A DNA stretch of 64,000 nucleotides from NCBI GenBank assembly GCA_938023735.1, contig CALJDK010000055.1, positions 1-64,000 of the forward strand, written 5' to 3'. The notes below the pieces were generated by a model, which was not told the DNA's origin, did no database searches, and saw only the letters and a list, made by a program, of their open reading frames with translations. Below are positions 28,805 to 39,206 of this stretch, one piece after another (position 1 is the first letter of the stretch; every line of letters starts with the position of its first letter). The position numbers and the translations under genes were made by a program. The DNA comes from an uncultured Acidimicrobiales bacterium (GTDB lineage Bacteria; Actinomycetota; Acidimicrobiia; Acidimicrobiales; SHLQ01).

Positions 28805-30301
28805 ATGAACACCCAGGAACTGGACCCCAACACCCCCGTCATCATTGGCGTCGGACAGATCAAACAGCAGCTTGCTGACAACTACGAGCAAGCCAAGGAA
28901 CAGGTCGAACTGATGGAAGCGGCCGTTCGCTCCGCCGCCGCCGACTGCCAGGTCGACAGCGACGCGGTGTTGTCGTCGATCGATCGCATTGGTGTGGTCG
29001 GTGGTCTCTGGGCGTACAAGGATCCGGGGCGTCAGGTGGCCGATGCGGTCGGCTCGCCTCAGGCCAAGAGCGTGCTTACTCACTTCGGGGGCAACATGCC
29101 TCAGGCGCTCGTGGCCAGTTACTGCTCGGCCGTGCAAGCTGGCGAGTGTGACCTCGCCATCGCGCTTGGCGGCGAGACCGTGTACAGCCGACGAAAGATC
29201 AAAGCGGCGGGCGGCGAGGCACCTTGCACACAGCCCGACGACATGCCCGACGCTGAGCGGTTCGGCTCCGACCTGTCGATGAGTTCCGAACACGAGCGCA
29301 ACCTGGGGCTCGATAGGCCGCCGGTGGTGTACGCCATGTTCGAGTCGGCCATTCGTGCCGAGGCCGGGCGTCCGGTCGACGAACACCTCGAAATCATCTC
29401 CGAGCTTTGGGAAGGTTTCAACAGGGTTGCGGTGGACAATCCAATGGCGTGGGTGCGCAAGCCGATGACCGCCGAAGAGATTCGAACTCCGGTGCCGACG
29501 AACCGGATGATCAACTGGCCGTACACAAAGTCGATGGTGGCGAACCCGCAGGTCGACCAGGCCGCGGCCGTTATCGTGTGCTCGGTAGCCAAGGCCACCG
29601 AACTTGGGGTGCCGAAGAGTCAGTGGGTGTACCCTCACGCAGCCACCCAAGCCCACGGAACGATGCTGTTCAGCGAACGCGATCACTATCACGGCAGCGC
29701 GGCGATTCGGATCGCCGGCAAGAAGGCCGTCGAGATGGCGGGGGTCGGAATCGACGACATAGCCCACTTCGACCTGTACTCATGCTTCCCCTCGGTGGTG
29801 CAAATCACCGTGAACGAGCTGGGTATTCCCGCAGACCGACAGCTCACCAGCACCGGTGGTCTTCCGTTCTTCGGCGGTCCGCTCAACAACTACGTGATGC
29901 ACGGCATCGCCAGCCTGGTCGAGCTACTCCGCGAGAACCCCGGCGATCTCGGCATGGTGCACGCCAACGGCGGCTACACCACAAAACAAGCCTTTGGTAT
30001 TTACGGCACCGCCGCGCCGACCGCCCCTTTTGAGGTGGTTGATGTTCAGGAGGAGGTCGACGCAACTCCGCGCCGAGACGTCGATATGGCGCCCGATGGC
30101 GAGGGCACCATCGAGTCTTACGTGTTGCCGTGGGACGGCGACGGCCCATCGCACGCCATCATCACCGCCATTATGGCCGACGGTCGACGAGCAATCGCTC
30201 AGATCACCGACCCGGTCACCACCGAAGCGATGCTCTCCGAAGAGTTCGTAGGTCGCAAAGCGACCCTCACACCCGACGGCAAAGCAAACGTCCCCACCTA
30301 A
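28805..30301 (+). CDS. SCP2-type thiolase-like acetyl-CoA acetyltransferase
   Basis: TPVIIGVGQIKQQ, YCSAVQAGECDLAIALGGE, FDLYSCFPSVVQITVNELGI, HANGGYTTKQAFGIY. Confidence 0.85.
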   Translation: MNTQELDPNTPVIIGVGQIKQQLADNYEQAKEQVELMEAAVRSAAADCQVDSDAVLSSIDRIGVVGGLWAYKDPGRQVADAVGSPQAKSVLTHFGGNMPQALVASYCSAVQAGECDLAIALGGETVYSRRKIKAAGGEAPCTQPDDMPDAERFGSDLSMSSEHERNLGLDRPPVVYAMFESAIRAEAGRPVDEHLEIISELWEGFNRVAVDNPMAWVRKPMTAEEIRTPVPTNRMINWPYTKSMVANPQVDQAAAVIVCSVAKATELGVPKSQWVYPHAATQAHGTMLFSERDHYHGSAAIRIAGKKAVEMAGVGIDDIAHFDLYSCFPSVVQITVNELGIPADRQLTSTGGLPFFGGPLNNYVMHGIASLVELLRENPGDLGMVHANGGYTTKQAFGIYGTAAPTAPFEVVDVQEEVDATPRRDVDMAPDGEGTIESYVLPWDGDGPSHAIITAIMADGRRAIAQITDPVTTEAMLSEEFVGRKATLTPDGKANVPT

Positions 30302-30328
30302 TCCCAACAAAAACACGCACACGAACAC

Positions 30329-30442
30329 GAACCGGTACCGCCAGCGTGGGGCAGGACCCCCAGATCCGGTGCTGGTTCGTCGATAAACATGAACCGGTAC
30401 CGCTAGCGCAGGGCAGGACCCCCAGATCCGGTACTGGTTCGT
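30329..30442. repeat. Pair of 52 nt REP-like palindromic units
   Basis: 30329-30380 and 30391-30442, direct copies with few mismatches; each has imperfect IR GAACCGGTACCG...CGGTACTGGTTC and inner GGGGCAGGACCCC. Confidence 0.9.
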
Positions 30443-30444
30443 GT

Positions 30445-31056
30445 TTAGAGGATGGCGGCTACGAAGAGGATTTGGGCCGAGTGGTAGAGCAGGTGGACCC
30501 ATACCCTCCTGTCGATGCGAGGGGTAACGAACCGGTCGGTTCCCAAAAGACCGTCCGAGAGCGCAAAGAGCACCGCGCCTAGGGCGAAGAATGGTTCGCC
30601 GGTTCCAAGACCGGTTACCACCATGGCGCCGATGACCACCACATACGCAACGACTGGCCATCGAAGACGGCTGGTATGTACCGACTTGATGATCGGCCGT
30701 CCGATGCCGACGGTGAGTGCTGCGGCGATGATGGTTGCCACAAACCACATCGCGGGGTCGAACCCAAAGGCAAGAAACGCTGCGACGTAGAAGAGGTGGC
30801 CGACGAGAAACGATCCAAGGCCCACCAGGAATTGATCGAAACGGGGGAGGAGCGCAATGTCGCCGACGAGCCCGCCGAGGAGCCCGGCAGCGAGAAGCCA
30901 CTTGACCTCGCCCGGTTCGGTCGTTGTGGTCAACGTCGCTGCGATGAGCAGCACCATCACCAGCGGCTTGGCTACCAACTCGATGTGCGGCTTCTCGAAG
31001 CGAACCGCCAGCCAGTCGATTGGGGCCGTCACCAGGGCAGCCAGAAAGAACAGCAC
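30445..31056 (-). CDS. YhhN/TMEM86-family lysoplasmalogenase-like membrane protein
   Basis: Multi-TM, KPLVMVLLIAATL, GLVGDIALLPRFDQFLVGLGSFLVGHLFY. Confidence 0.88.
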   Translation of the reverse strand: MLFFLAALVTAPIDWLAVRFEKPHIELVAKPLVMVLLIAATLTTTTEPGEVKWLLAAGLLGGLVGDIALLPRFDQFLVGLGSFLVGHLFYVAAFLAFGFDPAMWFVATIIAAALTVGIGRPIIKSVHTSRLRWPVVAYVVVIGAMVVTGLGTGEPFFALGAVLFALSDGLLGTDRFVTPRIDRRVWVHLLYHSAQILFVAAIL

Positions 31057-31079
31057 CCGCTGATTCTAGGCGCCGCCGA

Positions 31080-32141
31080 TTATGGCTTCGGTACGTCGGG
31101 ACCCGTTGGTCGGCCATCGACCATCTGGTCGAGGTACTCGCTCATTCCCATGCCCACCTTGGTGACGCCGTCGTGCTCGCAGGTGAACGTCGTCATTGCT
31201 TCGGTGATGCGGGTGAACAGCTCGTCGCCGTCGGGGGTCTTGCGCCGGTTCCGCAAAGGTATGAGTGAGACTACATCGCCTGCGATCTTGTACTCCTTGC
31301 CGGTCTCTGACTTTGCCCAGCAGGTCATCGACGTCTGATGGAACAGCTCGTCGTAGGTGGTTTCGACCGTGCAGTCGACGATCTTGTGGTACTCGTCGCC
31401 TTCGAGCACCATTCCCGAGCGGCGCATAGTGGCCGGATCATCGCCGATGACCGACAGCATGAGCGCGAAGCCTTCGTCGAACACCATTGGTAGCCAGCGG
31501 TACGACGAAATGGCCTGCCAGTATCTGGGGCCCCACGACTTGTCGCGCAGGCCCAGGCCATCGATGGTGAACGCTTCGTCGCCAACCACCATCGTTCCCG
31601 TCACCTTCGTGTGCTGTTCGTAGTGCGCTTTGGCGAAGCTCTTCTCGTTGGCCACCTTCTCGATTTCGGAGCCGTCTTCATACACCGGCCGCCCGCCGTA
31701 CATCGGCGACACACCGTGCATGTCAAGCGATACCTCGCATGCCACGTGCGGGTTCTCTTTGAACGCAACCCGGGGGTTGGTCATCTGCGCCGGGTCGTCG
31801 AGCAGTACTACGTTGCCTTCGTAGCTGACCCGTAGGTGTTCGAAGGGTTCAACCACCTCGATATGCAGCCCTCCGGCCCGCATCTCATCGTTGTTGTCGA
31901 TCTTTGGGCGCCCAAACATGAAGCCCACCCGCCCGCCAGGGAGATACAGACAGACCGACATCTCGGCGTAGCCCTCGTTGACCCGGTTGCCCAGGCGAAA
32001 CCAGCCGCCGATCTGCTGGTCGAGATCGAACCCGTTGAGGTACATCGACTCGTTGTAGTTGGTAGCGGCATCGGGTGTGTGCGGGTATTCGTCCTCGGGT
32101 TCGAGGACGGTAATGATCTTCTTCTTCGGGGTGCTGGTCAT
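31080..32141 (-). CDS. Conserved hypothetical (DUF7064/7065-like)
   Basis: 353 aa ORF, GLGLRDKSWGPRYWQAISSYRW motif; overlaps P450 by ATGA. Confidence 0.65.
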   Translation of the reverse strand: MTSTPKKKIITVLEPEDEYPHTPDAATNYNESMYLNGFDLDQQIGGWFRLGNRVNEGYAEMSVCLYLPGGRVGFMFGRPKIDNNDEMRAGGLHIEVVEPFEHLRVSYEGNVVLLDDPAQMTNPRVAFKENPHVACEVSLDMHGVSPMYGGRPVYEDGSEIEKVANEKSFAKAHYEQHTKVTGTMVVGDEAFTIDGLGLRDKSWGPRYWQAISSYRWLPMVFDEGFALMLSVIGDDPATMRRSGMVLEGDEYHKIVDCTVETTYDELFHQTSMTCWAKSETGKEYKIAGDVVSLIPLRNRRKTPDGDELFTRITEAMTTFTCEHDGVTKVGMGMSEYLDQMVDGRPTGPDVPKP

Positions 32142-33424
32142 GCGGGAGCGATTCGGTAGCGGACGGGCAGGGTTTTGTGGCCGAACACGAAGCTCGATGC
32201 CGTAAACGTAGGATCGCCAGCCGGTTCGAGCAGCTCAACCCGCTGCTGCATTTCGCTGAGAAGCGCCGCAATGCTGGCCCGGGCCAAGTGAGCCCCGAGG
32301 CAATAGTGCTCGGCCCAACCAAACCCCAAGTGCCGGTTCGGCGAGCGGGTGATATCGAAGTCGTAAGCCCGATCGAACACCCGGTCGTCGCGATTAGCGG
32401 CGTTGTAGAACAGCGCAAGCGCGTCGCCCTCAGGAATGACGACATCACCAAACTCGTCGTCGGTGAGAGTGATGTCGCGCAGCGCTGTTCGCTTCATGTA
32501 GTTGACTGGCGCTGTCCACCGCACGACCTCTTCCACGGCGGTAGTAACTACCTCGTCGCCGCCCGACCGCAGCACGTCAAGCTGGTCAGGGTTGTGGAGA
32601 AACGCCGAGATGGCGCCGGCGAGCGAATGGCGTGTGGTGTCATGGCCGGCGTTGAAAACGATGAGGTAGTAGCCGAGTGTCTCCATCAGGCCAAGCGGTT
32701 CGCCATCTGGGAGCGTGGCGTTGGCGAGCATCGATGCGAGGTCATCGGTGGGATTTGCCCGGCGGTCCTCGATGATGGCGTTGAACATTTCGAAGAACTC
32801 GGCGCCCAACTCGGCGCTGGTCTGGGTGCGGTCCTCAGCGCCAGCGTCACGCTGATAGTCGGGATCGTCGCCGGCCAGTAGTTGCTGGGTGAGTTCCAGA
32901 AGACGCTCCTCCTGATCGGCGGTTATGCCCAGGATGGTTCCGAGCACCCGGAGGGGATGGCGTTGGGCCACCATCGAAACAAAGTCGTCTTCACCTTCGG
33001 GTCCAAGTGAGTCGATAACCCCCCTAGCCGACTCGGTGACGATCTCGTCGAGTCGCTCGATGCCGCGTGGGGTGAAGAACCCGCTGGCCACCTTGCGGAA
33101 CATACGGTGATCGGGCGGGTCCATCATGATGACCGTGCGCATCTGACGAAGCCCACTCACTTCGCCCGCAGCCGCCTTGGCCATCTGCTCGTCGGTCCAC
33201 ACCACGATGGCGTCGGCTTCGTTCGAGAAATCTTCGGGCGCAGCGGAGATCTTGGTGATGTCGGCGTGACGAGTAACCGGCCAAAACGGCTGATAACCGC
33301 TGGGGCTCACCTTCTGGAGTGGCTGACCACGGAGCTCGCGCCACGGGTCGTGCGGAGCACCCTTGCTGCCGTAGTTGGCGGGAGCGATGAGGTCGAGCGG
33401 ATCGAACGATGCAAGCGCAGACAT
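32138..33424 (-). CDS. Cytochrome P450
   Basis: NAGHDTTRHSLAG, VVRWTAPVNYMKRTA, LGFGWAEHYCLGAHLAR. Confidence 0.93.
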   Translation of the reverse strand: MSALASFDPLDLIAPANYGSKGAPHDPWRELRGQPLQKVSPSGYQPFWPVTRHADITKISAAPEDFSNEADAIVVWTDEQMAKAAAGEVSGLRQMRTVIMMDPPDHRMFRKVASGFFTPRGIERLDEIVTESARGVIDSLGPEGEDDFVSMVAQRHPLRVLGTILGITADQEERLLELTQQLLAGDDPDYQRDAGAEDRTQTSAELGAEFFEMFNAIIEDRRANPTDDLASMLANATLPDGEPLGLMETLGYYLIVFNAGHDTTRHSLAGAISAFLHNPDQLDVLRSGGDEVVTTAVEEVVRWTAPVNYMKRTALRDITLTDDEFGDVVIPEGDALALFYNAANRDDRVFDRAYDFDITRSPNRHLGFGWAEHYCLGAHLARASIAALLSEMQQRVELLEPAGDPTFTASSFVFGHKTLPVRYRIAPA

Positions 33425-33475
33425 GGCCAGACAGTAGCTACCCGCAGGGCCCGCGCACCACTACACTCTGGGGTT

Positions 33476-34057
33476 ATGGAACAGGTCACGTTTGTACACA
33501 TGGATCAGGGCACCAAAGAAGATTACGAATTCCTCAAGCCCCTGTTTGCCGATCATGCCCAGAGCGTCCTCGTCGACAACCTGATGGGCATGCTCAAAAT
33601 GCTCGAAGGGCCAAAGCTCGGCTACCAGGTCGATCGCTACACCCACTCGTTGCAGTCGGCCACCCGCGCGCTCCGCAACGATGAATCCATCGACCTTGTG
33701 GTTTCGGCGCTACTCCATGATGTGGCCGATTCCTTTGCCCCCGATAACCACAGCGATGCGGCGGCAGCATTGCTGGCCCCATATGTCGATGAGCAGTCGC
33801 ACTGGATTGTGAAGCACCACGGCGTGTTTCAGGGGTACTACTACTTCCACCACATGGGCGGCGACCGCAACGCCCGCGAGATGTACAGCGACTCGCCACA
33901 CTACGACGCATGCGTCAACTTCTGCGCCGAGTACGACATGAACTGTTTCGATCCCGGCTACGACACGTTGCCGATCGAAGAGTTCGAGCCGATGATGCGC
34001 GAGGTCTTTGCCCGGCCTTCGAAGGTCCCCGGAATCCCTCCACTCGAAACCGTTTAG
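33476..34057 (+). CDS. HD-domain protein, possibly MIOX/PhnZ-like diiron oxygenase
   Basis: LVVSALLHDVADSFAPDNHSDAAAALL...WIVKHHGVFQGYY...DACVNFCAEYD. Confidence 0.75.
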   Translation: MEQVTFVHMDQGTKEDYEFLKPLFADHAQSVLVDNLMGMLKMLEGPKLGYQVDRYTHSLQSATRALRNDESIDLVVSALLHDVADSFAPDNHSDAAAALLAPYVDEQSHWIVKHHGVFQGYYYFHHMGGDRNAREMYSDSPHYDACVNFCAEYDMNCFDPGYDTLPIEEFEPMMREVFARPSKVPGIPPLETV

Positions 34058-34089
34058 GACATCTCTGCACAAAGGTTGTCCGGAGTCCT

Positions 34090-35046
34090 GTGATTCCACT
34101 CGTCGATATCTCGGGTATGCCCGAAACCTTCTCGGCCGACATTGCCGCGGCGTGCAGCGACGTGGGATTTGTAGCCGTTACCGGGCATCAGGTCAGCGAG
34201 TCGACTATCGCATCGATGCGTTCGATGGTGGAGCAGGTATTCGCCCAGAGCGAGCAGGTGAAGGCTGCGAACCGGATTCAACCCGGCAACTATCGCGGGT
34301 TCATCCCCCTTGGGTTCTTCACCCCCAACCGGCCCACTGACGGCGAAACTCCGCAGGCCGATGCGTATGAGGGCTTCAAGCTGCACTGGGAGTGTCCGGC
34401 TTCGCACCCTGCCATGACAGCCTGCGATCTGTACGGCACAAACCGGTGGCTCGAAGAGTTGCCCACGATGCGCGATGTGGTTCTCGACTACTGGGCTGCG
34501 TGCGATGTGGTTGCCGACAAACTGCTTCGTGGCTTCGCCCTGGCGCTGGGGATTGACGAAGAGTCGCTCCTGCAGCTGTTTGAGGCACCCATTACCAACA
34601 TGACGCTGCTGCATTATCCGCCCCAGGATCCAGACAGCGATTCACCCAGCTTTCATCCGCACAAAGACACCAACGCCATCACCATCTTGCACCCCGACCC
34701 GATCGGCGGCCTGCGGCTACAACAGCGCGATGGTGGTTGGATCGACGCGGTGTGCCCGCCCGACGCGTTGCTCATCAATGTGGGCGACATGATGGAGCTC
34801 TGGTCGGGAGGTCGATTTGTTTCCACCCCGCATCAGGTGATCAACCGAACCGGCGCCGAGCGGTACTCGTTTCCGTACTTCTCGGTGCCCACCCACTCGG
34901 CCGTGGTGCAGCCCCTCGTCGACCCGATGCCGGGTTTCGACCGGATCGAGCCAATCCCCGTCGGGCATTGGTCGGCCGAGGTTTGGCGAACCAACTGGCC
35001 CGATCAGCATCCGGCCGATGATCTTCACCTGGGCACTCTCGACTGA
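34090..35046 (+). CDS. Isopenicillin-N-synthase-like 2OG/Fe(II) oxygenase
   Basis: IPLVDISG N-terminus, SFHPHKDTNAITILHPDPIGGLRLQQRDGGWIDAVCPPDALLINVGDMMELWSGGRFVSTPHQV, RYSFPYF. Confidence 0.9.
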   Translation: MIPLVDISGMPETFSADIAAACSDVGFVAVTGHQVSESTIASMRSMVEQVFAQSEQVKAANRIQPGNYRGFIPLGFFTPNRPTDGETPQADAYEGFKLHWECPASHPAMTACDLYGTNRWLEELPTMRDVVLDYWAACDVVADKLLRGFALALGIDEESLLQLFEAPITNMTLLHYPPQDPDSDSPSFHPHKDTNAITILHPDPIGGLRLQQRDGGWIDAVCPPDALLINVGDMMELWSGGRFVSTPHQVINRTGAERYSFPYFSVPTHSAVVQPLVDPMPGFDRIEPIPVGHWSAEVWRTNWPDQHPADDLHLGTLD

Positions 35047-35115
35047 CCGAAGCTGGCCCACCGGCGGCCCCATCCGCTCTTGTGAGCCCAACGTTCGTTC
35101 CGGTAGAAAGCACCC

Positions 35116-36009
35116 ATGACTCAAGCGTTGAAGTTCGGATGGTTGTCGCCGGTAATCGGAAACCGGTGGAGCGACCACAAGCCCATCGTGGTCGACCAGG
35201 TCGACAAGATCCTTCCCACCGCCGTGCAGCACATGGACGCCGTGTGGATCGCTGACCATTTCTACGGCTTCGACGCCAAGACTGACCCATTCATGGAGGC
35301 CTGGACCACGCTCACCTGGATCGGCGCCCGCTTCGACAATGTGGAGCTCTGCCACCACGTGCTTGGCCACGGCTACCGTCCGCCAGCTCTCACGGCGAAG
35401 ATGGCGGCCACGCTTCAGGTGTTTTCGAAGAACCGGTTCATGCTCGGCATCGGGGCCGGTTGGCGGGGCGACGAGTACGAGGCGTATGGCTACGACTTCC
35501 CGAAGCCATCGGTACGCTTTGCTCAGCTCGACGAAGTCATCGATATCTGTCGCCTGATGTGGACCGAAGACTTCCCTACCTACGCTGGCGAGCACTACCA
35601 AATCACTGAGGCCTCGGCTCCGCCGCTACCCGAAGTAGTCCCTCCCGTCTGTATCGGAGCCTCGGGACCCAAGGTTGGTCTGCCGTTGGTAGGACGCCAG
35701 GCCGACGTGTGGAACAGCTTTGTCGGTGGTGCCGACGAAGCCGAGCAGGCGGCCAACTGGCAGACCAAGTGGGACATCGTGTCGGCCGCCGCTGAAGGGG
35801 CCGGACGCGACCCGGCGTCGATCACTCAGTGCACCACCATCGAGAAGCCGCTTCCCGAAAACGACGAGGAGTCCGAGCAATTTCTCGAACTCCTCGCTCG
35901 CTATCGGGATTTGGGAATCACCTATTTCGTTATGGACTTCGGGAACCCCGAAGCAACCGAACCAATCGTGCGGTTCAGCGAACAGGTCATTTCCCCGCTC
36001 CGTGGGTGA
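35116..36009 (+). CDS. LLM-class F420-dependent oxidoreductase
   Basis: VWIADHF, RFMLGIGAGWRGDEYEAYGYDFPKPSVRFAQLDE. Confidence 0.92.
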   Translation: MTQALKFGWLSPVIGNRWSDHKPIVVDQVDKILPTAVQHMDAVWIADHFYGFDAKTDPFMEAWTTLTWIGARFDNVELCHHVLGHGYRPPALTAKMAATLQVFSKNRFMLGIGAGWRGDEYEAYGYDFPKPSVRFAQLDEVIDICRLMWTEDFPTYAGEHYQITEASAPPLPEVVPPVCIGASGPKVGLPLVGRQADVWNSFVGGADEAEQAANWQTKWDIVSAAAEGAGRDPASITQCTTIEKPLPENDEESEQFLELLARYRDLGITYFVMDFGNPEATEPIVRFSEQVISPLRG

Positions 36010-36018
36010 CCGAGCCGG

Positions 36019-36837
36019 TTAGCTTGCTCCTGCCTCGGCAAGGGCCCGCGCGGTGAGCGCTTTGGCCAGATGGGTCCGGTACTCGGCGTCGGCGTTGTGA
36101 TCCTCGGGCGGCGATGTTCCGTCCGCTGCCATCAACGAAGCGTCGGCAGCTGATGCTCCGCCTCGCAGCGCCGACTCGACAGCTTCGGCGCGCAGGGGAG
36201 TGGACCCCATGTTGACCAGGCTGACGCCGCTGCCGCCGTCGGCAACCGCCACACCAACAATGGCCCAGTCCTGCGCCCTGCGGTTGAACTTCTGATAACT
36301 CCAGCCGCCGGTATCGGCGGGCACCTTGATCTCGGTGATCATCTCGTCGGCGGCAAGCACCGACTCGAAGTAGCCCGAGAAGAAGTCGCTCGCGGCGATC
36401 TCGCGTGTGCCGTTGGGGCCAGCAGCCACGATGGTGCCACCAAGCGCCAGCACCGCAGCCGGCAGGTCTGAGGCCGCATCGGCGTGAGCCATGGTTCCGC
36501 CCAACGTTCCGCGGTGTCGCACCGAGGGGTCGCCGACCAGCGATGCCACATGCTTGAGCATGGGACACGCCTCGGCCAGCACATCGGAGTTCTCCAACTG
36601 CTCGTGACGGGTCATTGCACCGATGGAGATGTGCCCGTTATCGCGGCGGATGTAGCGCATGTCAGAGAGCCGACCCACGTCGATAAGTACCGTCGGCGTT
36701 GCCAAACGGAACTTCATCATGGGAATCAGCGAATGGCCACCGGCCAAAAGCTTCGACTCGTCGCCATACTCGCCAAGCAGCTGCACGGCATGTTCGGCCG
36801 ATTCGGCCACCTTGTAATCGAATGCTGCCGGAATCAT
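36019..36837 (-). CDS. CoxM-like FAD-binding subunit of molybdenum hydroxylase
   Basis: LLAGGHSLIPMMKFRLATPTVLIDVGRL, RHRGTLGGTMAHADAASDLPA. Confidence 0.93.
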   Translation of the reverse strand: MIPAAFDYKVAESAEHAVQLLGEYGDESKLLAGGHSLIPMMKFRLATPTVLIDVGRLSDMRYIRRDNGHISIGAMTRHEQLENSDVLAEACPMLKHVASLVGDPSVRHRGTLGGTMAHADAASDLPAAVLALGGTIVAAGPNGTREIAASDFFSGYFESVLAADEMITEIKVPADTGGWSYQKFNRRAQDWAIVGVAVADGGSGVSLVNMGSTPLRAEAVESALRGGASAADASLMAADGTSPPEDHNADAEYRTHLAKALTARALAEAGAS

Positions 36838-39206
36838 GACGCACCTCCCTGCATTGCTTTCCAGACTCTTCGTGGCGTGGCTGGCATGTCCATGTCTTCG
36901 ACGCCGTAGGGACTCAACGCGTCGACGACGGCGTTCATCACGGCCGCCGCAGAACCAATGGTTCCGGCCTCGCCGGCACCCTTTACGCCCAAGGGGTTCG
37001 AGGTGCTGGGGGTAACCGTGTAGTCGGTTTTCATGTAGGGAACCTCGGCCGCTGATGGCACCAGATAGTCCATGAACGACGGGTTGGTTGGGTTGCCATC
37101 GTCGTCGTACATGGCGATCTCCCACAGCGCCTGAGCTGCACCCTGCACGATGCCGCCGTGAAGCTGGCCTTCGACGATCATTGGGTTGACCTGGGTTCCG
37201 CAGTCGTCGACTGCGATGTAGTCGACGAGTTCCACTCCGCCCGTTACCTCATCGATTTCGACGACCGCCACATGGGTTCCGAACGGGAACGCAAAGTTTG
37301 GCGGGTCGAACGATACCTGCTCTTGCAGGTTTGGTTCCATGCCGTCGGGCAGGTCGTGGGCGGCAAACGCCGCGAAGCCGAGCTCTTGGATATGTACCGA
37401 CTTTGCCGGTGTGCCCTTCACCGAGAAGCTGCCGTCGACGAATTCGAGATCATCGGGCGATGCCTCGAACTGGTGGGCCGCAATGAGCTTGGCCTTCTCG
37501 ATGAGTTTCTCTGCTGCCATCGAGATCGCCACGCCGCCAACCGCCAACGAGCGCGACCCGTAGGTATCGAGGCCGAGCGGGCTGAGCGCGGTGTCGGAGT
37601 GAAGCACGGTGACGTCGTCGCTCGACACGCCCATCTTGGTGGCGATGATCTGCGACCACGCAGTCTCGTGTCCCTGACCATGTGGGGTTGAGCCGCTCAC
37701 CACCTCGACCTTGCCGGTGGGCAGCATGCGAACAGTTGCGTGCTCCCAGCCGCCAGCGCCGTAGTTGAGGCCGCCCAAGGCCCGGCTGGGTGCCAGACCG
37801 CAGATCTCGACGTAAGTGCACATGCCGATACCGAGTTGCTTGCCGTCGCCGGCTTCGCGGCGACGAGCCTGCTCGGCCTTGAGCTCTTCGTACTTGGCAA
37901 GTTCGAGGGCCTTCTCGAGGTTCGGCGCATAGTTGCCCGAGTCGAAGATCAGGGTCGAAGCCGCCTCGTGATCCTCGAAGAACTCTCCACCATTGATGTA
38001 GTTGCGTCGGCGTATCTCGTCAGGTCCAACGCCGACCTTGGCGGCCAGAATGTCCATGGCCCGCTCGATGGCATAGCTGGCCTCTGGACGTCCGGCACCG
38101 CGGTAGGCATCGGTCGGTGTGAGGTTGGTGAAGTAGCCGTCGCAGGAGAACCCGAACGCCGGAACGTCGTAGACGCCGGTGTAAAGGAAGCTGCCAAGCA
38201 GCGCCACGCCAGGTGTGATGAGCATCATGTAGGCGCCCATGTCGGCGTCGAGGTGAGCCCGCACACCCTGGATCTTGCCGTTCTCGTCGGCGGCGATTTC
38301 GATGTGTTGCAGCTGGCCGCGCCCCTGATGGGTCGAGCCAACTGCCTCACTGCGAGTTTCTGTCCAGCGAACCGCCCGGCCGAGCCGGTTGGCCAGGGTG
38401 ACGGCCAGTAGTTCATCGGGGTTCACGTTGAGCTTGGCGCCGAATCCGCCGCCCACCGATGGGGCGATGATACGCAGCTTCTGCTCGGGTAGGCCCGTGG
38501 TGGCCGCAATCATCACCTTGAGGATGTGCGGCACCTGGGTGGCGCTGTACAGCGTGATTTCGCCGCCCATCGGTGACGGCACGGCCAGAACGCCACGTGG
38601 CTCCATCGCTGCAGGAATCAGGCGTTGCTGGACGAAATCGGCGCTGACATGGTGAGCCGGGTTCTCGAACGCGGCGGCCAGAGCGTCGGGATCGGGGACG
38701 AGTTCCCACGTGTAGGCCTTGTTGGTATCGAGTTCGAGATGGGCTTTGGCGTCGCCGTCGCGAGCAGCTGCGATGGAGGCAACTGCAGGCTGGTAGTCGT
38801 ACTCGACGACTACATGTTCAACCGCGTCGGCAGCCTGATACCGGCTGTCGGCAAGCACCACGGCCACGATCTCGCCGACATGGCGAGCGGTGTCGACGGC
38901 AACCGGCCAATGCGGCGGGTTGAGCATGTCCTCGGTGACGGGCCAGGCGCAGGGGAGTGGCGCGGCCCAGAGTTCCATGTCGGCCAACTGTTGGCCGGTG
39001 TAGACCGAGTGCACGCCAGGCATGGCCTCGGCGCCGCTCGTGTCGATAGAGACGATCTTGGCGTGGGCGGACGTGCAACGCACCATGCCCATCCAGAGTT
39101 CGCCGTTTACATGAATGTCGTCGACAAACTTGTTTTCGCCGGTGAGGAGTTTGGGGTCCTCTTTGCGGAGCATTGCGGTTCCGATACCGCCAGTGGTTGC
39201 ATTCAT
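36834..39206 (-). CDS. CoxL-like molybdopterin-binding subunit (form II type)
   Basis: 790 aa, [19 protein letters not shown] active-site loop, [21 protein letters not shown]. Confidence 0.93.
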   Translation of the reverse strand: MNATTGGIGTAMLRKEDPKLLTGENKFVDDIHVNGELWMGMVRCTSAHAKIVSIDTSGAEAMPGVHSVYTGQQLADMELWAAPLPCAWPVTEDMLNPPHWPVAVDTARHVGEIVAVVLADSRYQAADAVEHVVVEYDYQPAVASIAAARDGDAKAHLELDTNKAYTWELVPDPDALAAAFENPAHHVSADFVQQRLIPAAMEPRGVLAVPSPMGGEITLYSATQVPHILKVMIAATTGLPEQKLRIIAPSVGGGFGAKLNVNPDELLAVTLANRLGRAVRWTETRSEAVGSTHQGRGQLQHIEIAADENGKIQGVRAHLDADMGAYMMLITPGVALLGSFLYTGVYDVPAFGFSCDGYFTNLTPTDAYRGAGRPEASYAIERAMDILAAKVGVGPDEIRRRNYINGGEFFEDHEAASTLIFDSGNYAPNLEKALELAKYEELKAEQARRREAGDGKQLGIGMCTYVEICGLAPSRALGGLNYGAGGWEHATVRMLPTGKVEVVSGSTPHGQGHETAWSQIIATKMGVSSDDVTVLHSDTALSPLGLDTYGSRSLAVGGVAISMAAEKLIEKAKLIAAHQFEASPDDLEFVDGSFSVKGTPAKSVHIQELGFAAFAAHDLPDGMEPNLQEQVSFDPPNFAFPFGTHVAVVEIDEVTGGVELVDYIAVDDCGTQVNPMIVEGQLHGGIVQGAAQALWEIAMYDDDGNPTNPSFMDYLVPSAAEVPYMKTDYTVTPSTSNPLGVKGAGEAGTIGSAAAVMNAVVDALSPYGVEDMDMPATPRRVWKAMQGGAS

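Noticed and set aside
36834-39206. Genuine aerobic CO dehydrogenase (coxL)
   Set aside because: Active-site loop is AYRGAGR (form II type), so CO oxidation cannot be claimed.
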